A stretch of 64,000 bases of DNA from Metallyticus violacea (lineage: Eukaryota; Arthropoda; Insecta; Mantodea; Metallyticidae), in contig CM060837.1 of NCBI GenBank assembly GCA_030762175.1, positions 9,814,001 to 9,878,000 on the forward strand, given 5' to 3'. The notes below the pieces were generated by a model. That model was not told the origin of the DNA. It ran no database searches and saw nothing but the letters and a program-made list of their open reading frames with translations. The position numbers were made by a program, and so were the translations under genes. This document shows, piece after piece, positions 1-10,802 of this stretch. Every line of letters starts with the position of its first letter. Position 1 is the first letter of the stretch.

Positions 1-336
1 AGAATTTCAAATTTATATGTAATTCAAAGACATGTATAATATAGCATTAATTTCCATAAAAGAAATGCACCATAGATTTCATACATGTTTTACCAAAACA
101 TTTACAATTTAAAATTCAAGTACCATTTTTAAATATGGAAAAAATTAATTATGCACAGAAAATGGAGAAAGTGAATAAATGTTTCAAAAAAGGAACATTT
201 TATTTATGAACTATGTAATTCGTTACATGAACCAAAAAGAATTTTGTATAATACTCCCATTTTTTGAGAACACCGTTGGAATTTCCTACTTATTAATTTG
301 TACATTAAGTTTTTCATGGTGCTGAAAAACTTTTCA

Positions 337-342
337 TTTATT
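337..342 (-). terminator. Candidate poly(A) signal of the P450 gene
   Basis: AATAAA on the minus strand, 24 bases past the P450 stop codon. A second AATAAA lies near 199-204. Bases 1-365 otherwise show only AT-rich 3' flank, with no other gene recognised. Confidence 0.5.
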
Positions 343-365
343 CTTTAAAGGTGTAGTACATGACT

Positions 366-535
366 TTATGTTGGCCGCTGCAAAATCTTGAGATTCATAC
401 CTCCAGTTGGAGATCTCAAGATAGTTTTGGGATTCAGGATCAGAGGCACTGGAGAATCATCACAAATTTGAAAGCTGTAGTATGAAATTAAAGCTGCAAT
501 ACCCATCTTTATCTGCATCATAGCAAACAACATGC
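366..535 (-). CDS. P450 exon 3 (C terminus)
   Basis: Begins after acceptor TATTTGCAG, restores the glycine of CIG, and reads GMLFAMMQIKMGIAALIS, ending in GGMNLKILQRPT and a TAA stop at 368-366. This is the usual CYP6 helix L and C-terminal beta region. Confidence 0.92.
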
Positions 536-3500
536 CTGCAAATAAGCAAATAAATTGTTGGAGAGTAGAGTAAATTGGGATTAGTCTAAATATAAAAACA
601 TAGTGGAATATGAAGGAATAACGCTAATTTTAATCATAAAGTGAATTATGGAAATTACTAAACACTCTTACTTGCTTCACTTTTTAAAATAATATCGAAT
701 TAGAATAAATGTAGAATTAAAATGTCTTAAAATAAAATAAATCACCTGTCATCAGAGAGAAAATAACAAAATGATCAGAATAATTGTTTGGTCTGTCAGA
801 AAATATATGTAGCAAAAAAACAAAGGGAAATTATTAAAAACAGGTCTTTTTTTGTTGATTTGGTTTATTTATGAAGGCTCTTTAACATCTCAGGTCATCA
901 GCGTTCCATTCTATTCAGGACGTAAAACGGCCGATAAATTTTGCTTAGAGGCCTCTTTTTTCAGGCTTGAGGTTCTTTTTCATGCCGTAAATGTGCGACA
1001 TGGGACCCACGGCTTTACTTCCCTTCCAAAGGAAGTTGTACTAGGATTTTTTTACATCCAAAAAAATCCACTGATCCTGGCCTGGTTTGAACCTGTGATC
1101 TTGAGTTTAGAAGTCAAGTATGGTTACCACTACACCACCAGGGCCGAGGGAGAGAGAGAGCTCAGAAACCAAGGGAACCAAACATATGACATAACATTTT
1201 TTGAACAGCAGCTAATGAACTTTGATGATCAATAAGTTGAAAATTTTATTTTTAAGTTTTTTGATTAATCATCAGACTTTGAGTTATTTACGGATGCTCT
1301 TTAACATCTCAGGTCATCAGCATCCCATTCAATTCCAGGTGTGAAACGGCCAACAAATTTTGCTCAGAGGCTCTTCTTTCAGGCTTGAGGTTCTTTTTTG
1401 TGCCGTAAATGTACGACACGGGACCCACGGCTTTACTTCCCTTCTGAAGGAAGCCATACTTAGGATTTTTACACCCGAAAAAATCCATTGATTCTGGCCA
1501 GGTTTGAATCCACAATCATGGGTTTAGAACACAAGTATAGTTACCGCTACATCACCAGGACCGACAATCATCAGAGATACCTTGAATGCCAATTAAAGTA
1601 AATTCAGAATTTTTCAGCAGTCAATCATAAGCTGATGATTTATCATTGGCATAGCCAGGTGTTGTCATTATGGTAAGCCCAAGCTTAATTAACTGTTGAA
1701 AGACTTTTTTAAGATTTTAAATGCTCAAGCTGACCTGATTGATTCATGTTGATCATTCAGGGTCTCATACCAGTATTACCAACTCAGAGGCACTCTTGCT
1801 AGATAGATACTAAAAATGTCCATAAAAATAATAATAATAATCATAATAATAATAATAATAATACTGATGATGATGATTTAGATGATGATAATGATAATGA
1901 TAATTTTATTGCATGTCCTGCAAGTATCGGTGTTTTAAATTTTCCCATCAGTTTATATAATTTAAGAGCTGTGTTATTTCAGATATAAAAACTATACATA
2001 TACAATTATTATAGGTAAATGTTTATAATTATTTTAATTTTAATACTTATTGGTACAGGTCTCTATATTAAAATATTTTTATGTTATAAATTATCTGTCT
2101 ACTAAATTAGCATACACTTTCATCATATAAACTTAAAATATTGGAAATAAAACCTTTTCACTCATATGTTTTCTTTTAATCACCTGTAATCAGGAACAAA
2201 TTTCCGCTTTCATTTCAGGCTAGAATTTTATCTCTGGCTAATAAATGTTGTCAGAATATTTATTTTTCCCCCTCAGTTATCTCTCATCCTGAAAAGTGCC
2301 AGAGAACCTTATGGTACTTGATTTGAATGTTAAAAGCTTATAGCTGTAGCCTGTAACCATTTCAACAATTTAAGGACTAGTATGAATTTTCCATTTAGAC
2401 AAGAATAAAATAAAATGTACATGAAGCCATTTGGTGCAGATACTTCAGTTTTGTCTTAGGTATATAAATAGAACAAGTGAATTTATTGTTAATAGATTAA
2501 GGGTTGTTAGAAATTTTTGTTTTTAACAAAACATTCTTAAGGATAGACTTACTGTACATTTAATATTACTAATCAAAGAACCAATGTTTTAAGAAAAGTC
2601 ATAAACTTGTTTAACAGAACATAATTTAGTCACACTCCATGGAAGCTGTGTGTAAATAGTGAACACAAAATAAATTTGGCATTACTTGCTAATTCATGGA
2701 ACTGCTGGAGTTTAACACCAGAGTTCAGTATCTTGTTCTGCATTAGGTAAATTATTTCACAAAAACCAGATCATGTCCAAAGATACTTGGGTCCTCTGTA
2801 AATTGTTTGCATGCTTACAAACATTCATTGATGTATGAAGATGCTTTTCGTCTGCTAATCTGGTGTATAAACTGACTCATTGTCAGTTACATTAGCTTAG
2901 AATAAGTTAGGTTAAATGTGAACTAAATCTACAAATCCATCGTTACAGGAACTTTTTATTCAATGCATAGCACACATTATATATAATGGGAAGTAGCATG
3001 ATGAGATGGATTCACATGTTAATGTTTCTATAATGGCAAAGTGATAGCGATGTCACAAGAAATGCATGTAAATATTACTTGTCAATTATTGTCCAAACTT
3101 TTAGAGTAAACTGTTGTTAAAAGTGTTTGTGCATTATGGTGAATGATTTTCTCGGCCCAAATAGGTTATGATAAAAGTTTTTGATTCCATTTCTAATGAA
3201 GTATGCCTTACTCTTGGTTAAGATGCTGGTAATAAATTCTGAATTCATTTCTGTATTTCCAAACAGGAATAGAATTCAACTTTTTGAAGAAATCCACTTT
3301 TTGGAGATATTGGACATTTGGAGATTATGAGAATGCACAAACTATACTTCTATACTCAAGTGGGTGCTTTAATATGAAACTTAATTGTGTGTGTGTGATG
3401 TTTCCAATGCTTGGATTTGGAGAATGGGAAACAATATCGAACATGTTTTCTTTGACAATGAGAGTTCTAACCTCATTGACAACTATAAGTTCAAAAAGTA

Positions 3501-6500
3501 GATAGATATTTTATGTTCTTTGCTTATTTGCACACTAAACCTATTTGTTGGGAACAGTCTGATTGAAAAATATTTCTATGTACAGTCTTATAACTTTGGT
3601 ACAACTCTAAACTCGATGTTACAAGCTGAATCAAGGAGGAATGTCTTGCTGCTAGCCTCAGAATATCTTGCTGCTGCTCTTGCTGCCTGAGTGCCAGCAG
3701 AAAGAACTGAAGGTAGTGTGATACAACAGTTAGATAATTTCACTTCGAAATCAATGGCACAGTAATGTAGATGGTTAAAATGCTGTGCTCCACTTGTAAA
3801 GTTTCATAGTGGGTTCAAGTACTACCATCTCTTGCATTTTTTTTTCTGCAGGAGTTGAAGGAGATTTGCCACAATTACAAATGATTTACTCGTGAATTAA
3901 TTGTGAATTTGAATTAGAGCAGTTTGCCACAATTACTATGATTTACTCGCTAAACCACTCGGTCCATCGGTTTCTAGGATTTGCCCAAGGTTAGCCCTAG
4001 GTTAGTGTGTATATATATGAATTAGTTGCAAATTGGAATAAGAGCACATTTCCACAGTTACAATATTTCACCCGCCTAATAATGCAGACTAGCAGCAGCA
4101 GCAAGGGCAACATACTTCTCCAGCAGAAGATTCTTTTCAGCAGCTTTGATCCAGCTTGTAACGCCAAGTGAATTCTAATGTGCTACCTTATAAATAACTT
4201 ACTGTAACATAAATATAACATTTAATTTAGTGTTGGAATGAATACAGTGGAGTGACTAATATATTCTTTATTACCTAGTGAGTCAATTTTATACTCTTAT
4301 GCTCCACTTACTGTTAAATTATGTGAAACTAGTTTTGCATAATTCAACAGTAAGTGGAGCATAAGAGTATCAAAGCGACTCACTAGATAATTAAGAATAA
4401 ACTGTAACATATTTTGCAATTTATTCACTGGAAATCTTATTTTACCTAACTACTACCCATATATGTTCTTTCAATGACTAAGGATGTTATAAATAGAATT
4501 TACTCTTTTGTTAAAATGTTATTAATATACTCAGTTTGTTCCTGGGAGTCAAAATGTATTTTTAAAATTAAACTATATAGAATGTTATAAATAATTCTCT
4601 TACATTCTGTGTAAGCATCACTGAACTTACCAATACAACTCCGAGGACCATTTCCAAAAGGCAGAAAGGTAAAACGCTGTTGATGGTCTTTTCTTTCTGT
4701 GCTAAAACGATCTGGATCAAATTTGTCAGGTTCAGAGTAATATGCAACATCATGATGAATACCCAGAATTGGAAATATCACTGATGCACCTTTTTCCACC
4801 TTGACATCAGTTCCAGGAATGCAGTAAGACTTGTTGCATTGTCGAAGTAGAAATGCTACCGGTGGATGCTTGCGGAGGGTTTCTGAAAAAAATACTTTAA
4901 CTGCATAAGTATTGTAACAAATTCACTTTTAAAGATTCTGGTTAGCTTCTATGTCCTTCTACCACATAAGTAGATAAAAATATGTTGCAACACAAAACAA
5001 ACCCTGCTATTATCATGACCTAGTACCACTCCAACCTGCAGGATTTAAACAGGCAAGCATCAGGGCTGTTGGGCACATAGTAACTGTAAGAATATTTAAA
5101 GAGGAATAGCAAGAGAAATATATATTTTTTTTTCCTTAAAGGAGAAAATGCTATGCCTGGTGTACTCAACAATTTTGCTAGGGTTATATCATGTAAATTT
5201 AAGACAGCATTATAAAGATGTTCATTATGATCATAGCATAGCACTTCCTGATTATATATTAAATTCTAATTGTAGAATATTTGTTTTAAAGTATTATTAC
5301 ATAAGTTATTTTCTCTCAATGTTATAATGAAGATATTTAACTGACTTTGCTACTGCAATTTTAGTCCTGGAACAAGTTCTGCAAGAATTATAAGATTCTA
5401 AGCCACTCTAATAGTACCATAAGTTTGGTACATTAGAAAATTTAACAATTGCCAGTTAGGAAATAGCCCACTCTCTAAAACCATTTAGTTAGGGGAGTTC
5501 ATAGGAAATTGTGCTGGGAAGACATGCCCCCATTACAAAGAAAGCCTTAAAAAGGTCAGATTTTCCAGCCATACCATGGAAAGAAGATTGAAATCCATGG
5601 CAGATTATATTGATAACCGCATAAAATACAATTGCCAAATATTTGTTGCTTTTTCTTAGTGATCACTAATTGCTGTGACATTAATGATAATAGATAAAGA
5701 AGATATCAGTCCATGGATTATTAATTAAATTTCATATCTCTAATGAGGAAAACAACAGATGAAAACTTATTCCAAATAATAATGCATAACTCTATTATAA
5801 ATAAAAACCTAAAATGAAAACAATCTTGAAGATGTTGTTACTTATAGAGCTCCAAATATAGTAGGGAATTCAAGGGATTCATTGAGAAACTAACCTCATT
5901 CTTAAATGAAACAGACTAATAAAAAAGGTACGTGCATTGCATAACTCATTAAGGAGCATTGTGTGCCATTGTTATAAAAATGAACCATGTTATGACTCCT
6001 TAGTAATAAAAACAATAAACAAAATGAATTAAATTAAATGTAAGCATTTACATTGAATTCGGATCAGTGATCAGCTCTGTCATCAACAAAGATGAAGGAA
6101 GTCACCTGCAGAGATGCACTGCATTAACTTATATTATAGAATGTGGCATGTATTGGGAGACTAGGAGTAAAATGGGTTAAGTGTTAAACTTTGCACTTGT
6201 CATTGAAAATATATATACACTGCTGGCCATTGAAATTGCAACGTCCATAAGAGACGTTTTAAATTGACTCCACATTTTCAATGAGTATAACTCATTCAAA
6301 TATGACAACACCACCAGCAGGTGTCTAAATTTGATCAAGAGATAATTATGGCATACCAAGAGTGCGGGATGTTATTCTGAGAGTTTGGTGTTATATTTTA
6401 ATGAAATGCATTCACAGCAAAATGAATATAAGCTCTGTGGATCAAGGTTAGTAATACAAATGGAAATGAAGGATCCTAATGACCCAGTCAAACAAGTGAA

Positions 6501-9500
6501 TAGAAGACAAAGATCATTTTCACATTGCTATTATAAACATACACAAATTGTTTCAACTTTAATTGCCAGCAGCATAAAATATGTGTATGTGTGTGTGTGT
6601 GTATTTGCCTTCAAAGAAAGAATAAATTATAATTAATATGTCTAATTCAGTCAATGCATCTTATGCAAATTCAGTTGCAGAAAATGCATCTAAACGATAA
6701 ACAATTATATCACTTTCCTTGTATGCAATATGATCAGCACATCATTAAAAATATCATATATAGGAATATAAAATGATTTTGTGTTCAAGCTCAGACATGA
6801 GTTTGTTGATTTTAAACACATGGAATAGGATCTTCAGATTTTTGCAGATCCATTTTCAGTAAGCAATATAATATGAGATGGGATTTACTTGTACTTTGTT
6901 TAAGAAATTATATTTTCTAGGAAAAAATGGAAGGATATTTGGGATTTAGATGTTAAAGAATTAATTATTATATTTATTTATTTATTCATCCTTTTGATCA
7001 TTTTACATGATATAGGACATGCCCTAGAGCTACAGTTAGACTTCCGTATTAGACTTCCAATAGGTAAATTGCACTCATAGAACTTGTTTCTCTGATGAAC
7101 ATTTGTAGTCTCAATTAAAACTAACTGTTATAGAAATGAAGCCAGAGTTTGAAGTTATGGTTCATAGGTATAGAGAACAACCATTAGTCTGAATTAGTCA
7201 CTCAAAATATTGCATTGTTGGTGTACTTTATCATTTAGTTTTTAAGGTTTATAATGTAATTTTGATTATAATTTACTTTAATGCATTTCTTATTTAGCTT
7301 TATAATGACAGGATCACATTTTAAGTATATTATAATATTAAATATTCTAATAAGCATTTGTTTTACACCTACAGTGATAATGCAAATACTATATATTAGA
7401 CTGTGTGTCATGACAGTTGTTTTGTCTACAAAATCCATGTGCATACCAATCTGCTACTGCAGACTTGTTTATCTTTCTCATAACTCTTGCTTTCCAAACC
7501 GATACTTTCCGTTGTCATGTTGTCATGTGGGCTGTATCAAATGCCCTTTACAGTCCCATTCCACCCCCCCCCCCACTCTACCACCACAATCATTCATTAG
7601 CTGACTTAGTATGCATAAAATTAACTGTTCTGAAGTTTTTTCTGAAAGTTTTTTCATCAGGGGACACTTATTCAAATATGTTAAGGTTATGCTAACAGAT
7701 GTTATGGAAAACTGGGATTGTCCTAGGATTTACTTTGAGTGTCTTGTCATTCAATAACAGAGATATTTTTATAGCTTTTAAGTTGCATAAACAGCCAGCA
7801 GACAGTAATTTCTAATTGCTAAAACAACAATATATTTTGAACTATTCAAATTTTATAGGTATGTGTTTTGCAATTTCACCCAACAGTACAAGTGTTGAGA
7901 GGGTATTATTCTCTTATAAGAATAGTCAATGGATGGACCCCTCCCCCCACCAAGAAAGACTATGAATGGGAATACTGGAAATAATATTAGAAGTGCTATA
8001 TAATTGAAATCTATTATGTGCAGGGTTTTATCGTTCTGTGTCTAAAGATATAAAGCTATCAAGAAATATTGGAAGAGTGAAAAATACCAGCACAATCGTT
8101 TTCTGATTATGACATCTTCCCGATATAGGTTGTCATGTGCAAGTAATTGTATACTGTAAAAATTAACAGTACTTATTGATGTGCTGAAATAATCTTCTTC
8201 TTCTCCTTCTCCTTCTAACCTAGAAATTTTGGTCATGACAAACTACTGGAATACAAATATGTTTAAAAAAAAATCATAATGTCAGGTATCCCAGTTTTTC
8301 AACTCATAAATCTGATTACCATAGTTTAGGAATCCCTAATCCTATTAACATAGCACAAACTATGCTATCATCACAGCTTTTATAAATACAATAATTTATT
8401 GTAGTGGTAGATAAGTTTCAATACATTTGGTTTTTAAGGAGAAACAACTGTAACTTAGGTATGGAAATTAGGAATTGAGATACATACAAATTTTTTTGTG
8501 CTCTGAAAAACAAAAGAATTACCAAATATTTTCACTCAGGAAGAAAGAACTGGATGTCAATATACAATATAATAGCAAATGTAAAAATGCCTGTATTCTA
8601 TTTTTAATGCTATATTTCCTTGTGTTATCATGTTTGAAATTGCTTGTTACACCAATGTGTGCAAGGAACTCTGCTTCATTTATGATACAGTTTGACCAAC
8701 TGGTTTAGCAGCAAATTAACTTGTATCGATAATATCACTGGATTGTCTGTAAAAGCTAATTATTATTTTAACAAACTTAAATTGTTAGATGTTACCTCGG
8801 AACATGTTGAATGTTATCTTTTAATAATAACTCACACAACAGGGTTTTATGGACATATGTTTATGTGATTTTTTCTTTTCTCATTTTAGTGTAAGGAACT
8901 CTTATCCTAAACTTTATTCAATATTTTTGTTAAATTCTGTATAAACTTTTGATCATCACTTTCTTCAGATTTCATTTATCTTGTGTAAGGACACATTAAG
9001 GACAAGGTTCTTTACATTTAACTTTCTTCATAATTAAATGCTATTTGTACATTAAATTTAGGAAAAGTTCTGTAGATTAGAGGTGTTTACAGTGAATATT
9101 TATCATACAATAGTATCTATTTATTGAAGATAACTGTTGTGGCAATTCTGCAAGCTCCTAATGCAAGTGAAAAATCAATAATATAAGAAATTACTTTCTT
9201 AGCTGTATATCATATACTTCCTTGTCTATATTAATATAGATGTTACAAAATCGGTTTGTGTATGTATTCTTAAACCATTTTCTCCTTCAAAATACTAACT
9301 GCAACTCTTTAAGTAAAAGCACATTAGTTAATTACAGTTTGTTGTAGTTTACCTTTAATAACTCTTTCCAAGTACTCCATGTTGTGAATAGCCTCGTATG
9401 TTAGTTTATTCCCATGATTCTTCAGCACAGCATCCACTTCCATGCGTAATTTCTCCTGGACATCTTGATTTAGAGCCAATTCATACAGACAGAATGCCAT

Positions 9501-10487
9501 TGTTGTTGATGAAGTTTCAAACCCTCCTAAGAAGAAAACAAAAGCCTGTGCAGCTACTTCTAGAAGGGTTAGTCCATCTTCACCAATCTTGTCCATGAGC
9601 TGCATCATAAGCTGCATAAAGTCATTTCTTTTGATATTATTAGTCTTCCTGTAGTTTATTGTTTCCTGCACCATTTTGCAGAAATATCGTTCTACATCCT
9701 TGGGCACAAATGGAATCTTCATCAGGGAGCAAATTGGAGGTGCAGCAAACATAAAGAAATCTCTCACACCCGCTTTCAGAGATGGCTCAAATATCTTTCT
9801 ACCCCAATTTCGAAATTCTGCTTCTGGATTCTTGAGGCAGTTGCACTGAATCCCAAATGCACATGATGCTATGATATCTGTGGTGTAACATGCAAGAATT
9901 TCTTTGAACTCAATAACGGAGCCATTTCTGGCTGGTTCCTCCAGACACTGCAATAGATCCTGAGTACATTCTACTAGAATGGGAAACATCATCTTCAACT
10001 TTCCTGATGTGAATGTAGGCGTCAGTTTCATGCGCAGTCTTCTCCAGCGTTCACCCTTCAGAAAAAACAGATTGGCAGATAGAGGATCATCTTTCTCATC
10101 ACAGTGTGCACCATGGTCCTGAAAATGATTGAAGTTCTTCACCATGATGTCCTTGATGAGCTCAGGATCACGCACAACAAAAAGTGGTTTATAGACAGCG
10201 TAAATCATACCAAAAGAATGTCCTTCAAGTTGTCTGTAAATGTCGGTAAAAGCCTCGCCAAAGGATCTTCGCTGAAAGACCACGTCGCCAACACATCTGA
10301 GCAGAAGGATTGCTGGAACACTAGGAACTTCTTTCTTGGTCCAGTAGTTGCAGAAATACTGGAAATAGAGGTACCCTGCCAGCAGGATAAAGGCCAGTAC
10401 TCCCAACATTCTGAAATAGAGGAGGTACCTTAATAAGCAGATGCATGCCTTGCTTTGGATGTAGTCCTGCCAGAACTTCGGTCCCAT
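366..10487 (-). CDS. Cytochrome P450, CYP6-type (clan 3), complete, three exons
   Basis: A membrane-bound haem monooxygenase of the insect CYP6 type, the group typically used in detoxification. Exons on the minus strand are 10487-9353, 4882-4631 and 535-366. All junctions are GT-AG and the phases join, giving 518 aa from the first ATG. I prefer the second ATG at 10409 (492 aa), because it places the hydrophobic anchor (LGVLAFILLAGYLYF) at the very N terminus as in other CYP6 proteins. Visible motifs (first-ATG numbering) are helix C WRRLR, helix I GGFETSSTTM, ExxR as ETLR (residues 379-382, starting exactly at the exon 1/2 junction), FDPDRF, and the haem loop FLPFGNGPRSCIG with ligand Cys461, split by the last intron. 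Oddity: the proline-rich hinge that normally reads like PxPxxGN is PAILLLRC here. CYP6 is sure at clan level. The exact subfamily cannot be named. Confidence 0.93.
862..1150 (-). repeat. tRNA-derived SINE, family A, copy 1
   Basis: On the minus strand a tRNA-like head (GGTGTAGTGGTAACC box A and GGTTCAAACC box B) starts near 1148 and is followed by a body with CCATACTT-like, GTAAAGCCGTGGGTCCC and AAATTTATCGGCCG blocks. Five other copies occur in the window. Confidence 0.8.
1282..1566 (-). repeat. tRNA-derived SINE, family A, copy 2
   Basis: Same orientation as copy 1 and only about 130 bases away, both in P450 intron 2. The head is at 1565 (CGGTCCTGGTGATGTAGCGG) and the body ends at the TTATTTACGGATGCTC block near 1283. 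Confidence 0.8.
1810..1905. repeat. AAT/GAT microsatellite
   Basis: Runs of AATAATAAT followed by GATGATGAT and AATGATAAT units. Simple repeat in P450 intron 2. From here to about 3600 I see only AT-rich intron sequence. Confidence 0.85.
3614..4165. mobile_element. Possible TIR element with internal repeats (about 550 bp)
   Basis: The left end (GTTACAAGCTGAATCAA followed by CTGCTG-rich sequence, 3614-3690) is matched in inverse orientation at the right end (4090-4165, reverse complement GTTACAAGCTGGATCAA then CTGCTG-rich). Between them is a run of three related units containing TTGCCACAATTAC...GATTTACTCG (about 3868, 3921 and 4048). No coding capacity seen. Probably a non-autonomous transposon in P450 intron 2. 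The ends are not sharply defined. Confidence 0.45.
4217..4400. mobile_element. Hairpin (foldback) element, family C, copy 1
   Basis: Near-perfect inverted repeat centred near 4330. The arms read ACTCTTATGCTCCACTTACTG and its complement CAGTAAGTGGAGCATAAGAGT, bounded by CTAGTGAGTC/GACTCACTAG. An asymmetric tail of about 45 bases lies on the left (GTTGGAATGAATACAGTG). The second copy, at 46.2 kb, has the tail on the other side. Confidence 0.75.
4631..4882 (-). CDS. P450 exon 2 (ExxR to haem loop)
   Basis: Encodes ETLRKHPPVAF, the PERF-region FDPDRF and FLPFGNGPRSCI. The acceptor is TTTTTTCAG and the donor GTAAGT. It contains the haem-ligand cysteine. Confidence 0.93.
4883..9352 (-). other. P450 intron 1
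   Basis: A 4.5-kb AT-rich intron. It contains a GT repeat near 6581-6603, a C homopolymer near 7562-7575 and a Tc1-like end near 6218. No conserved coding sequence was recognised. The open frames in it are short and unlike known proteins. Confidence 0.7.
6218..6380. mobile_element. Possible Tc1-like element terminus
   Basis: The sequence ACTGCTGGCCATTGAAATTG at about 6219 resembles Tc1-like inverted-repeat ends (recalled pattern, not searched). Only one end was seen and there is no transposase, so at best a relic. Confidence 0.3.
9353..10487 (-). CDS. P450 exon 1 (N-terminal three quarters)
   Basis: Runs from the signal anchor through helix I to the residues just before ExxR (NMEYLERVIK). 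The donor GTAAAC follows at 9352. The last G of the exon pairs with AA of exon 2 to make the ExxR glutamate. Confidence 0.93.
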
Positions 10488-10600
10488 ATTCGTTAGGCTG
10501 GAAATGAGGACATAAGCATGGTCTCTGACTCTACCGATAATTTGTAATGTATCATTAATTAGGCAACAAATCTGAGATAGCTAGATAGAGAGATTGTGTT

Positions 10601-10802
10601 TATTTGATTTATTTACGGACGCTCTTAATTATTTCATGTCATCAGCGTCCCATCAAAGCAGGGCACGAAACGTTTGGTAAATTTTGCTCAGAGGCCTCCT
10701 CTTTCATGCTTGAGGTTCTTTTACGTGCCGTAAATGTACGACACGGGACCCACGACTTTACTTTCCTTCCGAAGGAAGCCATACTTAGGATTTTTATTCC
10801 GT
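10601..10802 (-). repeat. tRNA-derived SINE, family A, copy 3 (head missing)
   Basis: Contains the body blocks TTATTTACGGACGCTC, AGAGGCCTCC and CCGTAAATGTACGACACGGG, but stops at about 10800 without the tRNA-like head. It lies about 110 bases upstream of the P450 first ATG, so it may sit in the P450 promoter or 5' UTR. Confidence 0.75.
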
